From: Nocardioides mangrovi
Lineage (GTDB): Bacteria; Actinomycetota; Actinomycetes; Propionibacteriales; Nocardioidaceae
Length of the DNA: 64,000 nucleotides
Direction: 5' to 3'
Assembly (NCBI RefSeq): GCF_020073815.1
Contig: NZ_JAIQZJ010000003.1
Span: forward strand, 372,001-436,000
The position numbers and the translations under genes were made by a program. The notes below the pieces were generated by a model, which was not told the origin of the DNA, did not search any database, and was given only the letters and a program-made list of their open reading frames with translations. This document shows, piece after piece, positions 47,353 through 56,146 of this stretch (its first letter is position 1; every line of letters starts with the position of its first letter).

Positions 47353-49028
47353 CACGGGGCGCGTCCGCTCGGTCGGCTCGCTACCCACTGGACGGCGTCG
47401 TCGTAGGCGTGGTCGAGGGTCTCGAAGAAGGCAGGTGTCTGGACGAGGACGTTCTCCTCCCCGAGCAGTGTGATCAGTCCGGTGCGAGCGAAGACCTCCC
47501 GCATCGCGGGGTCGAGGCCGACCACCATCAGCCGGCAGCGTTGGGCATCGAGGGTGCGGGCCCGCCGGAAGAGCGCCTTGAGGATCGTCGAGGAGGCGAC
47601 GTCGGGCAGTGCCCGGACGTGCAGGATGACCGCTGCGTCGGCCGCGTCGCCCAGCTGCGGCCAGGACTCCTCGAACCGCTCGATCTCCGCGAACAGGCTG
47701 ACGCCCTCGTAGTGCAGGACCGTGACCGTGCGCGACTCGATGCGCGCCGGCGGCTCGGCCTCGCGCCAGTAGCCGTCCGGCTGCCGCACCAGGGCGACGA
47801 GCCGGGCGCGGCGCTGCGCGTTGACGCAGAAGAGGAGGAGCGACAGTCCCGCGCCGAGGAGGATGGCCTGCTGGAGCGGGAGCTCGGTCGTGGCCAGGAA
47901 CGTCGCCGCCATCGCCAGGGTCGGCAGCAGCCCCGTGCGCACGACCAGGCCGATGTCCGGGACTCGACCGATGATCAGCTCGCCGCCGATGACGATGATC
48001 AGGCCCCCGATCACGGGCATCGGTATCCGCTCGGCGACGCTGCCCGCGACCACGACCAGGACGGCGAGGAAGACGCCGGCGAACACTCCGGTCCACCGGG
48101 TCCGTGCGCCGGCGCTGGTGGCGACTCCCGTCCGGGAGAGGGAGCCACCGGTCGGCAGGGCGCGGAAGAGTCCACCGGCGACGTTGGCGGCGCCCTGGGC
48201 GACGAAGTCGGTCGAGATGTTCGTGCGTGACCCGTCCGGGTTGGGCACCGCCGCGCCGATCCCGGCGGCCTGGGCGAGCGCGACGAGCGCGACGGCGACG
48301 GCCCCGACGAGCAGGTCGGGCGCCGCGCCGAGGTCGGGTGCCACGGGGTGGGGGAGCGCGTTCGGGATGCTGCCGATGTCGCCCACCGTCTCGACCTCCC
48401 AGCCGCCGACGCCGACGACCACCGAGACGACGATCAGCGCGAGCAGGATCGCGAACGGCTCCAGGCGGCGTACGGCGTGGACGGCGGCCCAGCAGGCGAC
48501 GGTCCCGATCGCGACCACGAGGGAGGTGAGGTCCCACTGGCCGACGTGGGCGAGGGCGTCGCCGATCTTGGCGAGGGTGTTGTGCGCGTCCGGGCTGTAG
48601 CCGGTGGCGTCGCCGATGACACCGGCGACGATCTGGAGGGCGATGCCGGTCGTGAAGCCGGTCATCACCGCGTTGGAGACGAAGCTCATCAGCGATCCGG
48701 CCCGCACCAGCCCGAGGACGAGCATGACGATGCCGGTGAGCATCGTGAGCATCGCGATGTTGCTGGCGTCGTCGGGATCGAGGCCGGCCTCGTCGAGGAC
48801 GCTGTGGGACGTCAGCGCGATCGCGCTGGTCAGGGTGACCGTCATCAGTGCCGTCCGGGCGAACAGCGACCCGACCGCGGTGGGGACCATCCCGGAGTAG
48901 AGGCCGATGAGCGGGTTGAAGCCGCCGATGCTCGCGTAGGCCATGCCCTCTGGAATGCTGAACAGCCCCGTCACGAACCCGGCGACCGCGTCCTGACGCG
49001 TCGGGCGTCCGATCCGGGGCCACGTCAC
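47352..49028 (-). CDS. SulP-family anion transporter with STAS domain (first gene)
   Basis: The 558-residue paralogue of the next gene has FVTGLFSIPEGMAYASIGGFNPLIGLYSGMVP, the AIALTSHSVLDEAGL loop and GSLSRTGVATSAGARTRW in the transport domain. The C-terminal STAS-like region reads DAAVILHVRALPDVASSTILKAL. It is the first gene of a two-transporter operon. The GTG at 49028 is 34 bases from a TCACCC-N5-GGGCGA site shared with the divergent FGE gene. The neighbourhood with FGE and sulfatase makes sulfate a reasonable but unproven substrate. Confidence 0.92.
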   Translation of the reverse strand: MTWPRIGRPTRQDAVAGFVTGLFSIPEGMAYASIGGFNPLIGLYSGMVPTAVGSLFARTALMTVTLTSAIALTSHSVLDEAGLDPDDASNIAMLTMLTGIVMLVLGLVRAGSLMSFVSNAVMTGFTTGIALQIVAGVIGDATGYSPDAHNTLAKIGDALAHVGQWDLTSLVVAIGTVACWAAVHAVRRLEPFAILLALIVVSVVVGVGGWEVETVGDIGSIPNALPHPVAPDLGAAPDLLVGAVAVALVALAQAAGIGAAVPNPDGSRTNISTDFVAQGAANVAGGLFRALPTGGSLSRTGVATSAGARTRWTGVFAGVFLAVLVVVAGSVAERIPMPVIGGLIIVIGGELIIGRVPDIGLVVRTGLLPTLAMAATFLATTELPLQQAILLGAGLSLLLFCVNAQRRARLVALVRQPDGYWREAEPPARIESRTVTVLHYEGVSLFAEIERFEESWPQLGDAADAAVILHVRALPDVASSTILKALFRRARTLDAQRCRLMVVGLDPAMREVFARTGLITLLGEENVLVQTPAFFETLDHAYDDAVQWVASRPSGRAP

Positions 49029-49062
49029 TCCGGCATCGTGCCGAGTCTCACCGGGCGCAGCC

Positions 49063-49079
49063 TCACCCGATGTGGGCGA
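49063..49079. promoter_or_regulatory. TCACCC-N5-GGGyGA palindrome, copy 2 (SulP/FGE)
   Basis: TCACCC-gatgt-GGGCGA has one mismatch to the perfect palindrome and lies in the 83-base divergent gap, 34 bases from the SulP start and 32 bases before the FGE start. Confidence 0.55.
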
Positions 49080-49111
49080 AGATCCCTCGGCGGCTCTGCT
49101 AGACAGGGCAC

Positions 49112-50020
49112 GTGATCCCTGAAGGGATGGTGCTCGTCCGGGGAGGAACGACCACCATCGGCAACGACCACTACTACCCCGAGGAGCGACCGCTCCGCGA
49201 GGTGACGGTCGAGGACGTCTGGTTCGACGAGCACCCGGTGACCAACGCGGAGTTCGCCCGGTTCGTCGAGGAGACCGGCCACGTCACGGTCGCGGAGGTC
49301 GCCCCCGACCCGGCGGACTTCCCGGGCGCCGACCCGGCCCTGCTGGTCCCGGGCTCGCAGGTCTTCACCCAGACGCCCGGTCCGGTCCACCTCGGCGACT
49401 GGACCCAGTGGTGGCGCTGGCAGCCGGACGCCTCGTGGCGGGCGCCGCAGGGACCGGGCAGCTCCTGGGAGGAGATCCCCGACCACCCGGTCGTGCACGT
49501 CGGCTGGGCCGACGCCTCGGCGTACGCACGCTGGGCGGGCAAGGACCTCGCCACCGAGGCCGAGTGGGAGCACGCGGCCCGGGGCGGCCTCGAGGGCCGT
49601 GACTTCGCCTGGGGAGACGAGCTGTCCCCCGGCGGTGCGGTGCTGGCCGACACCTGGCAGGGCCCCTTCCCCTGGCGCAGCGACGACCCCGACGGCCACC
49701 ACCGCACCGCGCCGGTCGGCAGCTACGCCGCCAACGGCTTCGGCCTGCACGACATGATCGGCAACGTCTGGGAGTGGACCTCCACCCGCTGGACCGACAC
49801 GCACGCGAGCGACGGCGAGGCCGTCGGCGCCGCCGCCTCCGCCAGCCCCTGCTGCGGCGGCAGCATCCGCCTCGTCGAGACCGACCGCTTCGTCACCAAG
49901 GGCGGCTCCCACCTCTGCTCGCCCCACTACTGCCAGCGCTACCGCCCGGCCGCCCGCCAGGGCCACGGCGTCAACGACTCCACCTCGCACGTCGGCTTCC
50001 GGTGCGTGCGGCGGGTCTGA
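49112..50020 (+). CDS. Formylglycine-generating enzyme (sulfatase-activating)
   Basis: The 302-residue FGE/SUMF1-fold protein has its copper-binding cysteines at Cys269 and Cys274 in GGSHLCSPHYCQRYRPAAR, the arrangement of the S. coelicolor enzyme. Other hallmarks are PVTNAEFARFVEETGH, DHPVVHVGWADASAYARWAGK, TEAEWEHAARGG and NVWEWTS. FGE oxidises the Cys in C-x-P-x-R of sulfatases to formylglycine. A matching substrate, the sulfatase at 56752, is nearby. It is the first gene of an operon with a hydrolase and an amine oxidase (TGATG, ATGA overlaps). Confidence 0.94.
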   Translation: MIPEGMVLVRGGTTTIGNDHYYPEERPLREVTVEDVWFDEHPVTNAEFARFVEETGHVTVAEVAPDPADFPGADPALLVPGSQVFTQTPGPVHLGDWTQWWRWQPDASWRAPQGPGSSWEEIPDHPVVHVGWADASAYARWAGKDLATEAEWEHAARGGLEGRDFAWGDELSPGGAVLADTWQGPFPWRSDDPDGHHRTAPVGSYAANGFGLHDMIGNVWEWTSTRWTDTHASDGEAVGAAASASPCCGGSIRLVETDRFVTKGGSHLCSPHYCQRYRPAARQGHGVNDSTSHVGFRCVRRV

Positions 50021-50580
50021 TGACCCGGTACGTCGACCTCGCCACCGACGGCACCGCCGTCGGTCGCTGCATCGTGCTCCCGGGCCGGCAGTACACGCCC
50101 GACGGCCCGCTGCTCTTCTTCGCCGCCCAGGTCGCGCTCGCACGTGGCTGGGACGTCCGGCAGGTCTGGTGGGAGGTGCCCCGCTTCGACGACGACGCCG
50201 ACGAGGTCGCCTGGGTCGCTGCCGAGCTGGCCGCGGCCGTCGACGGCCACGACGTCCGCGTCCTCGTCGTCGCGAAGTCGCTCGGGACCCTCTGCGCCGC
50301 GGCGGCCGCCGAGCATGGGTACGCCGCCGCCTGGCTCACGCCGCTGCTCAGCGAGCCCGACCTGGCGGCACCGCTGCTGGCCTACCCCGCCGCACAGCTC
50401 GTCGTGATCGGCTCCGAGGACCCCTACCTCGACCGGGACGTGCTCGAGGCGCTCCCGGGTGAGCAGCTCGTCGTCCCCGGCGACCACGTCCTTCGGATCC
50501 CGGGCGACGTGTCGGCGTCGGTGGCGAGCCACGACCGCGTCGTCCGCGCGTTCGACGAGTGGCTGGAGGTGCGGTCATGA
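50020..50580 (+). CDS. Small alpha/beta-hydrolase-like protein
   Basis: The 186-residue protein resembles a lidless alpha/beta hydrolase. It has an RCIVLPGRQYTPDGPLLFFAAQ start, a VLVVAKSLGTLCAAAAAEHG nucleophile-elbow-like turn (Lys-Ser-Leu-Gly), VVIGSEDPYLD and a late His in PGDHVLRIPGD. The elbow departs from GxSxG (AKSLG), so catalysis is uncertain. It is coupled at both ends, to FGE and to the amine oxidase. The substrate is unknown. Confidence 0.7.
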   Translation: MTRYVDLATDGTAVGRCIVLPGRQYTPDGPLLFFAAQVALARGWDVRQVWWEVPRFDDDADEVAWVAAELAAAVDGHDVRVLVVAKSLGTLCAAAAAEHGYAAAWLTPLLSEPDLAAPLLAYPAAQLVVIGSEDPYLDRDVLEALPGEQLVVPGDHVLRIPGDVSASVASHDRVVRAFDEWLEVRS

Positions 50581-51920
50581 GGGTCGCGGTGGTCGGTGCT
50601 GGGCTGGCGGGCCTCACCGCCGCCCGCGAGCTGCAGCGGGCGGGGGTCGAGGTCGTCGTGGTCGAGGCGCGCGACCGCGTCGGCGGCCGGGTCGAGGGCG
50701 GCGAGCTCGAGGGCCGCCCGGTCGAGCTGGGCGGCACCTGGATCGGCGAGGGGCACTCCCGCATGGACGCGCTGGTCGCCGAGCTCGGCCTCGAGACCTT
50801 CCGCACCTGGAACGACGAGGGCAAGGTGCTCATCCAGCTGGGCAACAGGCGGGCCCTGGTCGACGGCGCCAAGGGCGCCGTCCCGCGCCTCAACCCAGTC
50901 GCGCTCGCCGACCTCGCACAGGGCCTGGCCCGCTTCGCCCGGCTCGCCCGGACGGTCGACCCGGCGCGGCCGTGGGCCCACCCGAAGGCGGAGCTGCTCG
51001 ACGGCCAGACCTTCGAGACGTGGGTGCGACGGACCCTGCGCACGCCCAGTGGGCGCGCCTACTTCCGGGTCGCCACCGAGGCGGTGCTCGCCGCTGACAC
51101 CAGCGACGTGTCCCTGCTGCACATGCTCTGCTACGCCGTCAGCAACGCCGACCTGGAGACGCTGCTCGCCGTCGACCGCGGCGCCCAGCAGGACCGCGTG
51201 GTCGGCGGCTCGGTCCTGGTCGCCGAACGGATGGCCGCCGACCTCGACGTCCGGCTCTCGACCCCCGTCGAGGTCGTCACCCAGGACGACGCCGGCGTAC
51301 GGCTGACGACGCGCGCCGGCGAGACCATCACCGCCGACCGGGTCGTCGTCGCCGTCCCGCCCACGCTCGCGGGTCGCCTGCGCTACGACCCGCTGCTGCC
51401 CGCCTGGCGCGACCAGCTGACCCAGAAGCTGCCCGCCGGCACCGTCGCCAAGACCTTCGCGGCCTATCCCACCCCCTTCTGGCGCGACCAGGGCCTCAAC
51501 GGCCAGGTCGCCAGCGACACCGGCCCGGTCAAGGTCACCTTCGACGTCTCCCCGCCCGACGGTGAGATCGGCATCCTCCTCGGCTTCGTCGAGGGCGGCG
51601 AGGCACGCCGCTGGCAGCGCCTGCCCGAGGCCGACCGGCGCCGCGCGGTCATCGACGCCTTCGTGACCTACCTCGGTCCGCGCGCCGCGCACCCGACCGC
51701 CTACGTCGAGAAGGACTGGAGCGCCGAGGAGTTCAGCCGCGGTTGCTACGGCGCCCACTTCGCGCCCGGGGTGTGGACCGCGTTCGGCGAGGCCCTGCGG
51801 CCGCCGATCGGCCGGATCCACTGGGCCGGCGCCGAGTACGCCGTCGAGTGGACCGGCTACATGGAGGGCGCCGTCCGCTCCGGAGCGGCCACCGCTCGGG
51901 AGATCCTCGACCAGACATGA
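50577..51920 (+). CDS. Flavin-containing amine oxidase-like protein
   Basis: The 447-residue FAD enzyme opens MRVAVVGAGLAGLTAARELQ (dinucleotide fold) with VVEARDRVGGR, then GGTWIGEGH, and ends with IHWAGAEYAVEWTGYMEGAVRSG, the FAD-binding end seen in monoamine oxidases. It probably oxidises an amine with O2 to aldehyde, ammonia and H2O2. A putrescine- or tyramine-type substrate cannot be distinguished. Its ATG overlaps the hydrolase stop (ATGA). A hairpin terminator follows. Confidence 0.88.
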   Translation: MRVAVVGAGLAGLTAARELQRAGVEVVVVEARDRVGGRVEGGELEGRPVELGGTWIGEGHSRMDALVAELGLETFRTWNDEGKVLIQLGNRRALVDGAKGAVPRLNPVALADLAQGLARFARLARTVDPARPWAHPKAELLDGQTFETWVRRTLRTPSGRAYFRVATEAVLAADTSDVSLLHMLCYAVSNADLETLLAVDRGAQQDRVVGGSVLVAERMAADLDVRLSTPVEVVTQDDAGVRLTTRAGETITADRVVVAVPPTLAGRLRYDPLLPAWRDQLTQKLPAGTVAKTFAAYPTPFWRDQGLNGQVASDTGPVKVTFDVSPPDGEIGILLGFVEGGEARRWQRLPEADRRRAVIDAFVTYLGPRAAHPTAYVEKDWSAEEFSRGCYGAHFAPGVWTAFGEALRPPIGRIHWAGAEYAVEWTGYMEGAVRSGAATAREILDQT

Positions 51921-51926
51921 CGGTGG

Positions 51927-51958
51927 CCCCACCGGGTCCTTTCCGTCGGCCGGTGGGG
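51927..51958. terminator. Hairpin between convergent amine oxidase and HNH gene
   Basis: CCCCACCGG (51927-51935) pairs with CCGGTGGGG (51950-51958) around a 14-base loop. It lies between the amine oxidase stop and the HNH stop and can serve both strands. T-tracts are short. Confidence 0.6.
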
Positions 51959-51963
51959 TGGGG

Positions 51964-53208
51964 TCAGCGGGTTCGTCGTCGCTTGTGGGTGAGGTCGACG
52001 AGGTAGTGCTTGCCGGATGGTGAGGTCCATTCGAACCGGGTGCGGGCGAGCCTGGTGTAGGTCCAGTGGCCGAAGGTCTTGAGGCGGTGGTGGTAGCGGC
52101 ACAGGGGGGCGAGGTTCCAGGAGGTGGTCTTGCCGCCGTGGGCGTAGGCGGTGATGTGGTCGAGGTCGCAGCCGCGGGCCGACTTTGAGCAGCTGGGGAA
52201 GACGCAGGTGGGGCAGGTCAGGATCGTCTGCTCGCGTTGCTGGGCGGACGGCTCGTAGCGGTCGACCGAGATCTCGGAGTCCAGCTCCAACACCGGCTTG
52301 ATGGTGACCTTGGTGCCGGCGAGCTGGCACCAGCCGGCGATCTGCTCGATGGTGGTGTGCCCGAGCCGGCCGTGGGTGCCTTCGACGTCGAGGATGTCGT
52401 GGGTCTGGTCGGGTTCGTGGTGGGTGTAGACCACGATCTCCCGTGACACGGCATCGCCGGTGGCGCCGAGGCGGCCGGCGGCCATCGCGCGGCGGATGTC
52501 GAGGTCGAGCTCGGGGTGGGTTTCGCCGAGGAGGGCGGCGCCGGTCTTGAGCCGGGCTTCGAGGGCGACCGCATCCACATAGTCGAGGAGCCCGGAGACG
52601 GGCACGAGGCCGCCGTTGAGGGCGGCGGCGTCGAGGCGGATCTCGAGGTGTTGTTGCTGCCAGCGGTCGAGGCGTTCCATCTCTTCGTGTTCGTCGTCGA
52701 CGCGGGCGGCGGCTGCGGCGACGGCACGTTCGATCTGGGCGTAGGAGCAGGTCCCGATCACGGGCGCCAGGGCGGAGTCGACCTCGGCGGCAGCGCCGGG
52801 TGGGAGGCGGTGGGTCTGTTCGGTGACCCGGCGGACCTTCCACACCGCCACGTCCCCGGCCATCGCTCGCTTCCAGAGCTTCGGGAGGCGGTGGTGGGCT
52901 TCGAGGGCGGCGCCGATGAGCGCCCTTCCTTGGTAGGTGGACAGGCCGCAGGCGGTGGCGAACTCCGCGACCGCGAACTCGCTCATCCCGGGCGCACCTT
53001 CGCCCGCGAGGGTGGCGGGCTGGTCGGCGTACATGATCAGGTCGCCGAGCTCGTCGACGACTGCGTCGGTGACCGGTGCGGGGTGGGCTTGGGCCCAGCG
53101 CAGCGCCAACGAGAGTCGTTCGGCCTCGGCCATCAACGCCAGTCGGGTCTGTTCTGCAGCGGCATCCAGCAGCACCGACGGTGCGGTAGGAGTCTGCGTC
53201 GTGACCAT
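51964..53208 (-). CDS. DUF222 HNH endonuclease (13E12-repeat type)
   Basis: The 414-residue protein has an N-terminal DUF222 domain (LSLALRWAQAHPAP through LDRWQQQHLEIRLDAAAL) and a C-terminal HNH nuclease with TCPTCVFPSC, CDLDHITAYAHGGKTTSWNLAPLCRYHHRLKT, including paired cysteines for zinc. These proteins are the actinobacterial 13E12 family, a mobile-type gene family often in many copies per genome. It starts with ATG at 53208, five bases after TACAAT, so the message may be leaderless. An SOS box covers the -35. The upstream 200 bases are A/T-richer than the neighbourhood. Confidence 0.9.
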   Translation of the reverse strand: MVTTQTPTAPSVLLDAAAEQTRLALMAEAERLSLALRWAQAHPAPVTDAVVDELGDLIMYADQPATLAGEGAPGMSEFAVAEFATACGLSTYQGRALIGAALEAHHRLPKLWKRAMAGDVAVWKVRRVTEQTHRLPPGAAAEVDSALAPVIGTCSYAQIERAVAAAAARVDDEHEEMERLDRWQQQHLEIRLDAAALNGGLVPVSGLLDYVDAVALEARLKTGAALLGETHPELDLDIRRAMAAGRLGATGDAVSREIVVYTHHEPDQTHDILDVEGTHGRLGHTTIEQIAGWCQLAGTKVTIKPVLELDSEISVDRYEPSAQQREQTILTCPTCVFPSCSKSARGCDLDHITAYAHGGKTTSWNLAPLCRYHHRLKTFGHWTYTRLARTRFEWTSPSGKHYLVDLTHKRRRTR

Positions 53209-53213
53209 ACCAC

Positions 53214-53242
53214 ATTGTACATCGAATCGAACAAGTGTTCTA
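53214..53242 (-). promoter_or_regulatory. LexA SOS box over the HNH gene promoter
   Basis: TCGAAC-aagt-GTTCta (53227-53242, plus-strand reading) matches the actinobacterial SOS box TCGAAC-N4-GTTCGA at 11 of 12 fixed bases. On the minus strand the box includes TAGAAC (53242-53237) as a -35, 17 bases from TACAAT (53219-53214). Confidence 0.7.
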
Positions 53243-53412
53243 GTCTGATTCGACCTATCTTTCGTCTTTCGGTCCGGGCCACAACGGTCGACCCCGACGT
53301 ACCTGTAAGCCGAGAGGCTGCTGGAAATCGCTTCGGGTGACCACAGCGGACGGTGACCACGTATTTCTGTAAATGTCTTTTGTCGCCACGCCGGAGGAGG
53401 CGGACAGGGACG

Positions 53413-53922
53413 CTAGGGGCGGTTGCGCCGTGCCTCGGCCCGCCGCAGGGCGTTCTCGCGCACGCGGTTGTTGAGGGTCGTGGCAGCGGTGGCGAGCACG
53501 ACGATGTTGAAGACCATCTGCAGCAGCACGAGGAAGCGCGCGACCTGGCCGGAGGCGTTGACGTCGCCGAAGCCGACCGTGAGCAGGGTGGTCATCGTGA
53601 AGTAGAGCGAGTCCAGCCGCGTGGACATGCCGTGGAACTGCGTGGGGTCCTCGACCTGGAGCCGGTAGAAGGCGAGGGCGAAGACCAGCACGCCACACAG
53701 CATCGAGAGCACCAGGCCGTCGACCCGGCGTGCGGGCTGCTCGATCTGGCGGAGCACCTGCCAGAGCACGATCGCGCCGACGGCCGAGATCCAGACGATG
53801 CTCAGCACGCCACGCTCGATCAGCCCGCGGTCGAGCTCGCCTCCGACCGGGAGGACGAAGTAGAGCACGATCGCCAGCACCGCGATCGCGATGTCGCGCG
53901 CCACGCGCCGCCATCCGGTCAT
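53413..53922 (-). CDS. Two-pore-type potassium channel family protein
   Basis: The 169-residue protein has four predicted membrane helices and an ion-channel pore loop with the selectivity filter TVGFGD at Thr115-Asp120. Most prokaryotic K+ channels have TVGYGD; Phe is a known, less common alternative. The C-terminus is a short charged helix (NNRVRENALRRAEARRN). No regulatory RCK domain is present. The ATG is 20 bases from a TCACCC-N5-GGGTGA site shared with divergent yihY. Confidence 0.88.
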   Translation of the reverse strand: MTGWRRVARDIAIAVLAIVLYFVLPVGGELDRGLIERGVLSIVWISAVGAIVLWQVLRQIEQPARRVDGLVLSMLCGVLVFALAFYRLQVEDPTQFHGMSTRLDSLYFTMTTLLTVGFGDVNASGQVARFLVLLQMVFNIVVLATAATTLNNRVRENALRRAEARRNRP

Positions 53923-53941
53923 CGCCGACCTCCTCCGCGAA

Positions 53942-53958
53942 TCACCCTCCTCGGGTGA
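53942..53958. promoter_or_regulatory. TCACCC-N5-GGGTGA palindrome, copy 3 (K+ channel/YihY)
   Basis: TCACCC-tcctc-GGGTGA is perfect and lies in the 113-base divergent gap, 19 bases from the channel ATG and 77 bases from the YihY start. Confidence 0.6.
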
Positions 53959-54035
53959 GCGTCCCTCTCGGCCACCACCCGAGGATGGGCCCATCCTGCC
54001 GGACCCGGCGGCGGGGACACGGGAGGTGAGTGGGG

Positions 54036-54935
54036 GTGGATCTCACCGCGATCCGCGACCGGGCGACGACGACGTACCGCACCCGCCGGGACCAGGCCGT
54101 CGACCTGGTCGAGAGGACCCCGGTCCTCGGGCGGCTGGTGAGCGAGTTCGTGCGGATCGAGTTCATCGACCGGTGCATGCTGATCGCCGCGCAGGGGCTC
54201 CTCGCGCTGATCCCGATGCTGGTGGTGCTGACCGCCTTCCTGCCGCACCTGAGCGGCGATGCGGTGCACACGTTCTCCCACGCGGCCGGCGTCGGTGGCG
54301 ACGGCACGAAGCTGATCGAGGGGCAGGTCAGCAGCGACCAGGTGCGCACCCAGACCGGCATCATCGGGCTGCTGATCACGATCTTCTCGGCCACGAGCTT
54401 CGCGCGGGCGGTGCAGCGGATGTACGAGCGGATCTGGGAGGTGCCCCACGTCGGTGGCATCTCCGGTGCGCGCCGGTGCCTGCTCTGGCTGCTCGGCTGG
54501 CTGATGACCCTGCAGCTCGCGGGCGCGCTGCGCCGGATCGCCGACGGGCTGGGCGGACTCCTCGGTGACGGGGCGGCGTTCGTCGTCCAGGTCGTGCTCC
54601 TCACGATCATCTGGTGGGCGACGAGCTGGGTGCTGCTCTTCGGCCGCGTCGCCTGGAGCAGGTTGCTGCTCGGCGCGGTGCTGACCGGGGCGATCGGCGT
54701 GAGCTACAACCGGGGCTCGTCGTGGCTGATGCCGCCCTACGTGCACGCCAACGCCGAGCAGTTCGGGACGCTGGGCGTCATCCTGGCGATCTCGACCTGG
54801 CTGATCGGCTTCGCCGCCGTGCTGGTCGGCTCGGCGCTGGTCGGCCGGATCGTCTCCGAGGACCCGACGGTCACTCGGGTGGTGGGGTCGGCGTGGCGGG
54901 CGGTCGGGCGAGCAGCTCCACGACGAGCAGGATGA
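54036..54935 (+). CDS. YihY/BrkB-family inner membrane protein
   Basis: The 299-residue YihY/virulence-factor BrkB family protein has about six membrane helices (FIDRCMLIAAQGLLALIPMLVVL, TGIIGLLITIFSATSFARAVQRMYERIWEV, LLWLLGWLMTLQLAGAL and later). The family is sometimes labelled RNase BN by error and its function is uncertain. The GTG at 54036 is preferred to 54030 because GGAGG then lies nine bases upstream. Its 3' end overlaps the convergent membrane protein by 65 bases. Confidence 0.82.
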   Translation: MDLTAIRDRATTTYRTRRDQAVDLVERTPVLGRLVSEFVRIEFIDRCMLIAAQGLLALIPMLVVLTAFLPHLSGDAVHTFSHAAGVGGDGTKLIEGQVSSDQVRTQTGIIGLLITIFSATSFARAVQRMYERIWEVPHVGGISGARRCLLWLLGWLMTLQLAGALRRIADGLGGLLGDGAAFVVQVVLLTIIWWATSWVLLFGRVAWSRLLLGAVLTGAIGVSYNRGSSWLMPPYVHANAEQFGTLGVILAISTWLIGFAAVLVGSALVGRIVSEDPTVTRVVGSAWRAVGRAAPRRAG

Positions 54936-56145
54936 CCGCGGCGATCACGAGCAGCCAGATCGCGAACGACCCGGTCGGGTGGTCGCGCATCACGTAGAGC
55001 AGCAGTGCCAGGCCGAGGACCCCGACCCGGATCTGCGTCTTGTACGTCGCGAGCGCGACGCCGAGCCGTCCGGTGTCGAGACCCGCGCGCTCGCCGCCGC
55101 TGCGGGCCACCCCGATGGCGCGCGACGTCCCCGAGCGCAGCGCCGTCGGCGCCCGCTCGGGGCCGGTGACCCAGGCGACGAAGGCGACGGCCAGGGCCAC
55201 GACGAGCAGCGCGCGCAGCGCGAGCCGGATGAAGTGGACGAGCTGGTCGTAGATGGCGGCCGCGGCGTCCAGCGGGAGCTGGTCGGTCGGGACGGCGTTG
55301 AGGTAGACCTCGCGGCCGAGGTTGAGGCCGGCGCCGAGCAGCAGCATCGACAGGGCGAGCGCCAGCGCGCCGGCCACGAGCGTGCGCCGCCACGACCGTG
55401 CCACGGCGACGGCCCCGATCAGGCAGAGGAGCGCGAGGATCGGCAGCCAGGTGTTGATCGCGTTCAGGAGCCGGAAGGCGGTCTGCGCCTTGGTGATGTC
55501 GTCGGACTGGAAGATCGTGAACTGCGCGTTGACGGTGGGCAGTCGCTCCGCGATCGTGAAGCCGCGGTCGATGAGGCGCTGCTTGACGGTGTCGATGAGC
55601 GTGGCGAGGTTGATGCTGACGGCGTTGTCGGTGATCTGGACGGTGTCGGTGTCCTTGCCGGTCAGCACCGCGACCATCTGGACGTGCGCCTGTCGGTTGG
55701 CCTCGGTCCAGGCGGTCTCGAACTCGTCGGACTCCACGAGCTTCTGCACCTGGTCGTGGACGAAGCCCTCGATGGCGTCCGACAGGGGTGAGGCCAGCGC
55801 CTGGAGGCTCGAGGCCGCGAGCGGCGGCAGGCCCTGGTCGCTCAGGGCGTCGACGGCCTGCTGGGTGACGTCGTCGACCTGGAGGCGGGTCACGATCTCC
55901 GTGGTGATCCGGTCGGTCACCGCCGCCTGGACGGCGGGGTCGCTCGCGAGCGGGGCGACGGTCTCGAGGTACCGGTCGGTGTCCGACACCGTGTCGTGGG
56001 CCCACCGTGCGACCACCGACAGGGGCGCCAGGATCGCCATCACGACGATGAGCAGTGTCGCGACCACCGGCCGCCACCAGCCGGTACGACGACCCTTCAG
56101 CCGCTCCACCTCGGCGCGGAGCTCCGCGAGCTCGGCGTCGGACAC
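54871..56145 (-). CDS. Actinobacterial integral membrane protein, function unknown
   Basis: The 424-residue protein has an N-terminal membrane helix (PVVATLLIVVMAILAPLSVVA), then a long extracytoplasmic segment of about 170 residues (DTDRYLETVAPLASDPAVQAAVTDRI) and further helices in the C-terminal half at about 233-252, 257-278, 305-325, 377-390 and 393-414. Proteins of this plan are common in actinobacteria but unnamed. It starts on GTG one base after the HdeD stop, so it is the third gene of the sulfatase operon. Confidence 0.8.
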   Translation of the reverse strand: MSDAELAELRAEVERLKGRRTGWWRPVVATLLIVVMAILAPLSVVARWAHDTVSDTDRYLETVAPLASDPAVQAAVTDRITTEIVTRLQVDDVTQQAVDALSDQGLPPLAASSLQALASPLSDAIEGFVHDQVQKLVESDEFETAWTEANRQAHVQMVAVLTGKDTDTVQITDNAVSINLATLIDTVKQRLIDRGFTIAERLPTVNAQFTIFQSDDITKAQTAFRLLNAINTWLPILALLCLIGAVAVARSWRRTLVAGALALALSMLLLGAGLNLGREVYLNAVPTDQLPLDAAAAIYDQLVHFIRLALRALLVVALAVAFVAWVTGPERAPTALRSGTSRAIGVARSGGERAGLDTGRLGVALATYKTQIRVGVLGLALLLYVMRDHPTGSFAIWLLVIAAVILLVVELLARPPATPTPPPE

Positions 56146-56146
56146 C

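Noticed and set aside
45778..49023. A single very large SulP-like frame
   Set aside because: Its first half reads the upstream SulP gene in the wrong frame; the true genes join at 47352 with a one-base overlap.
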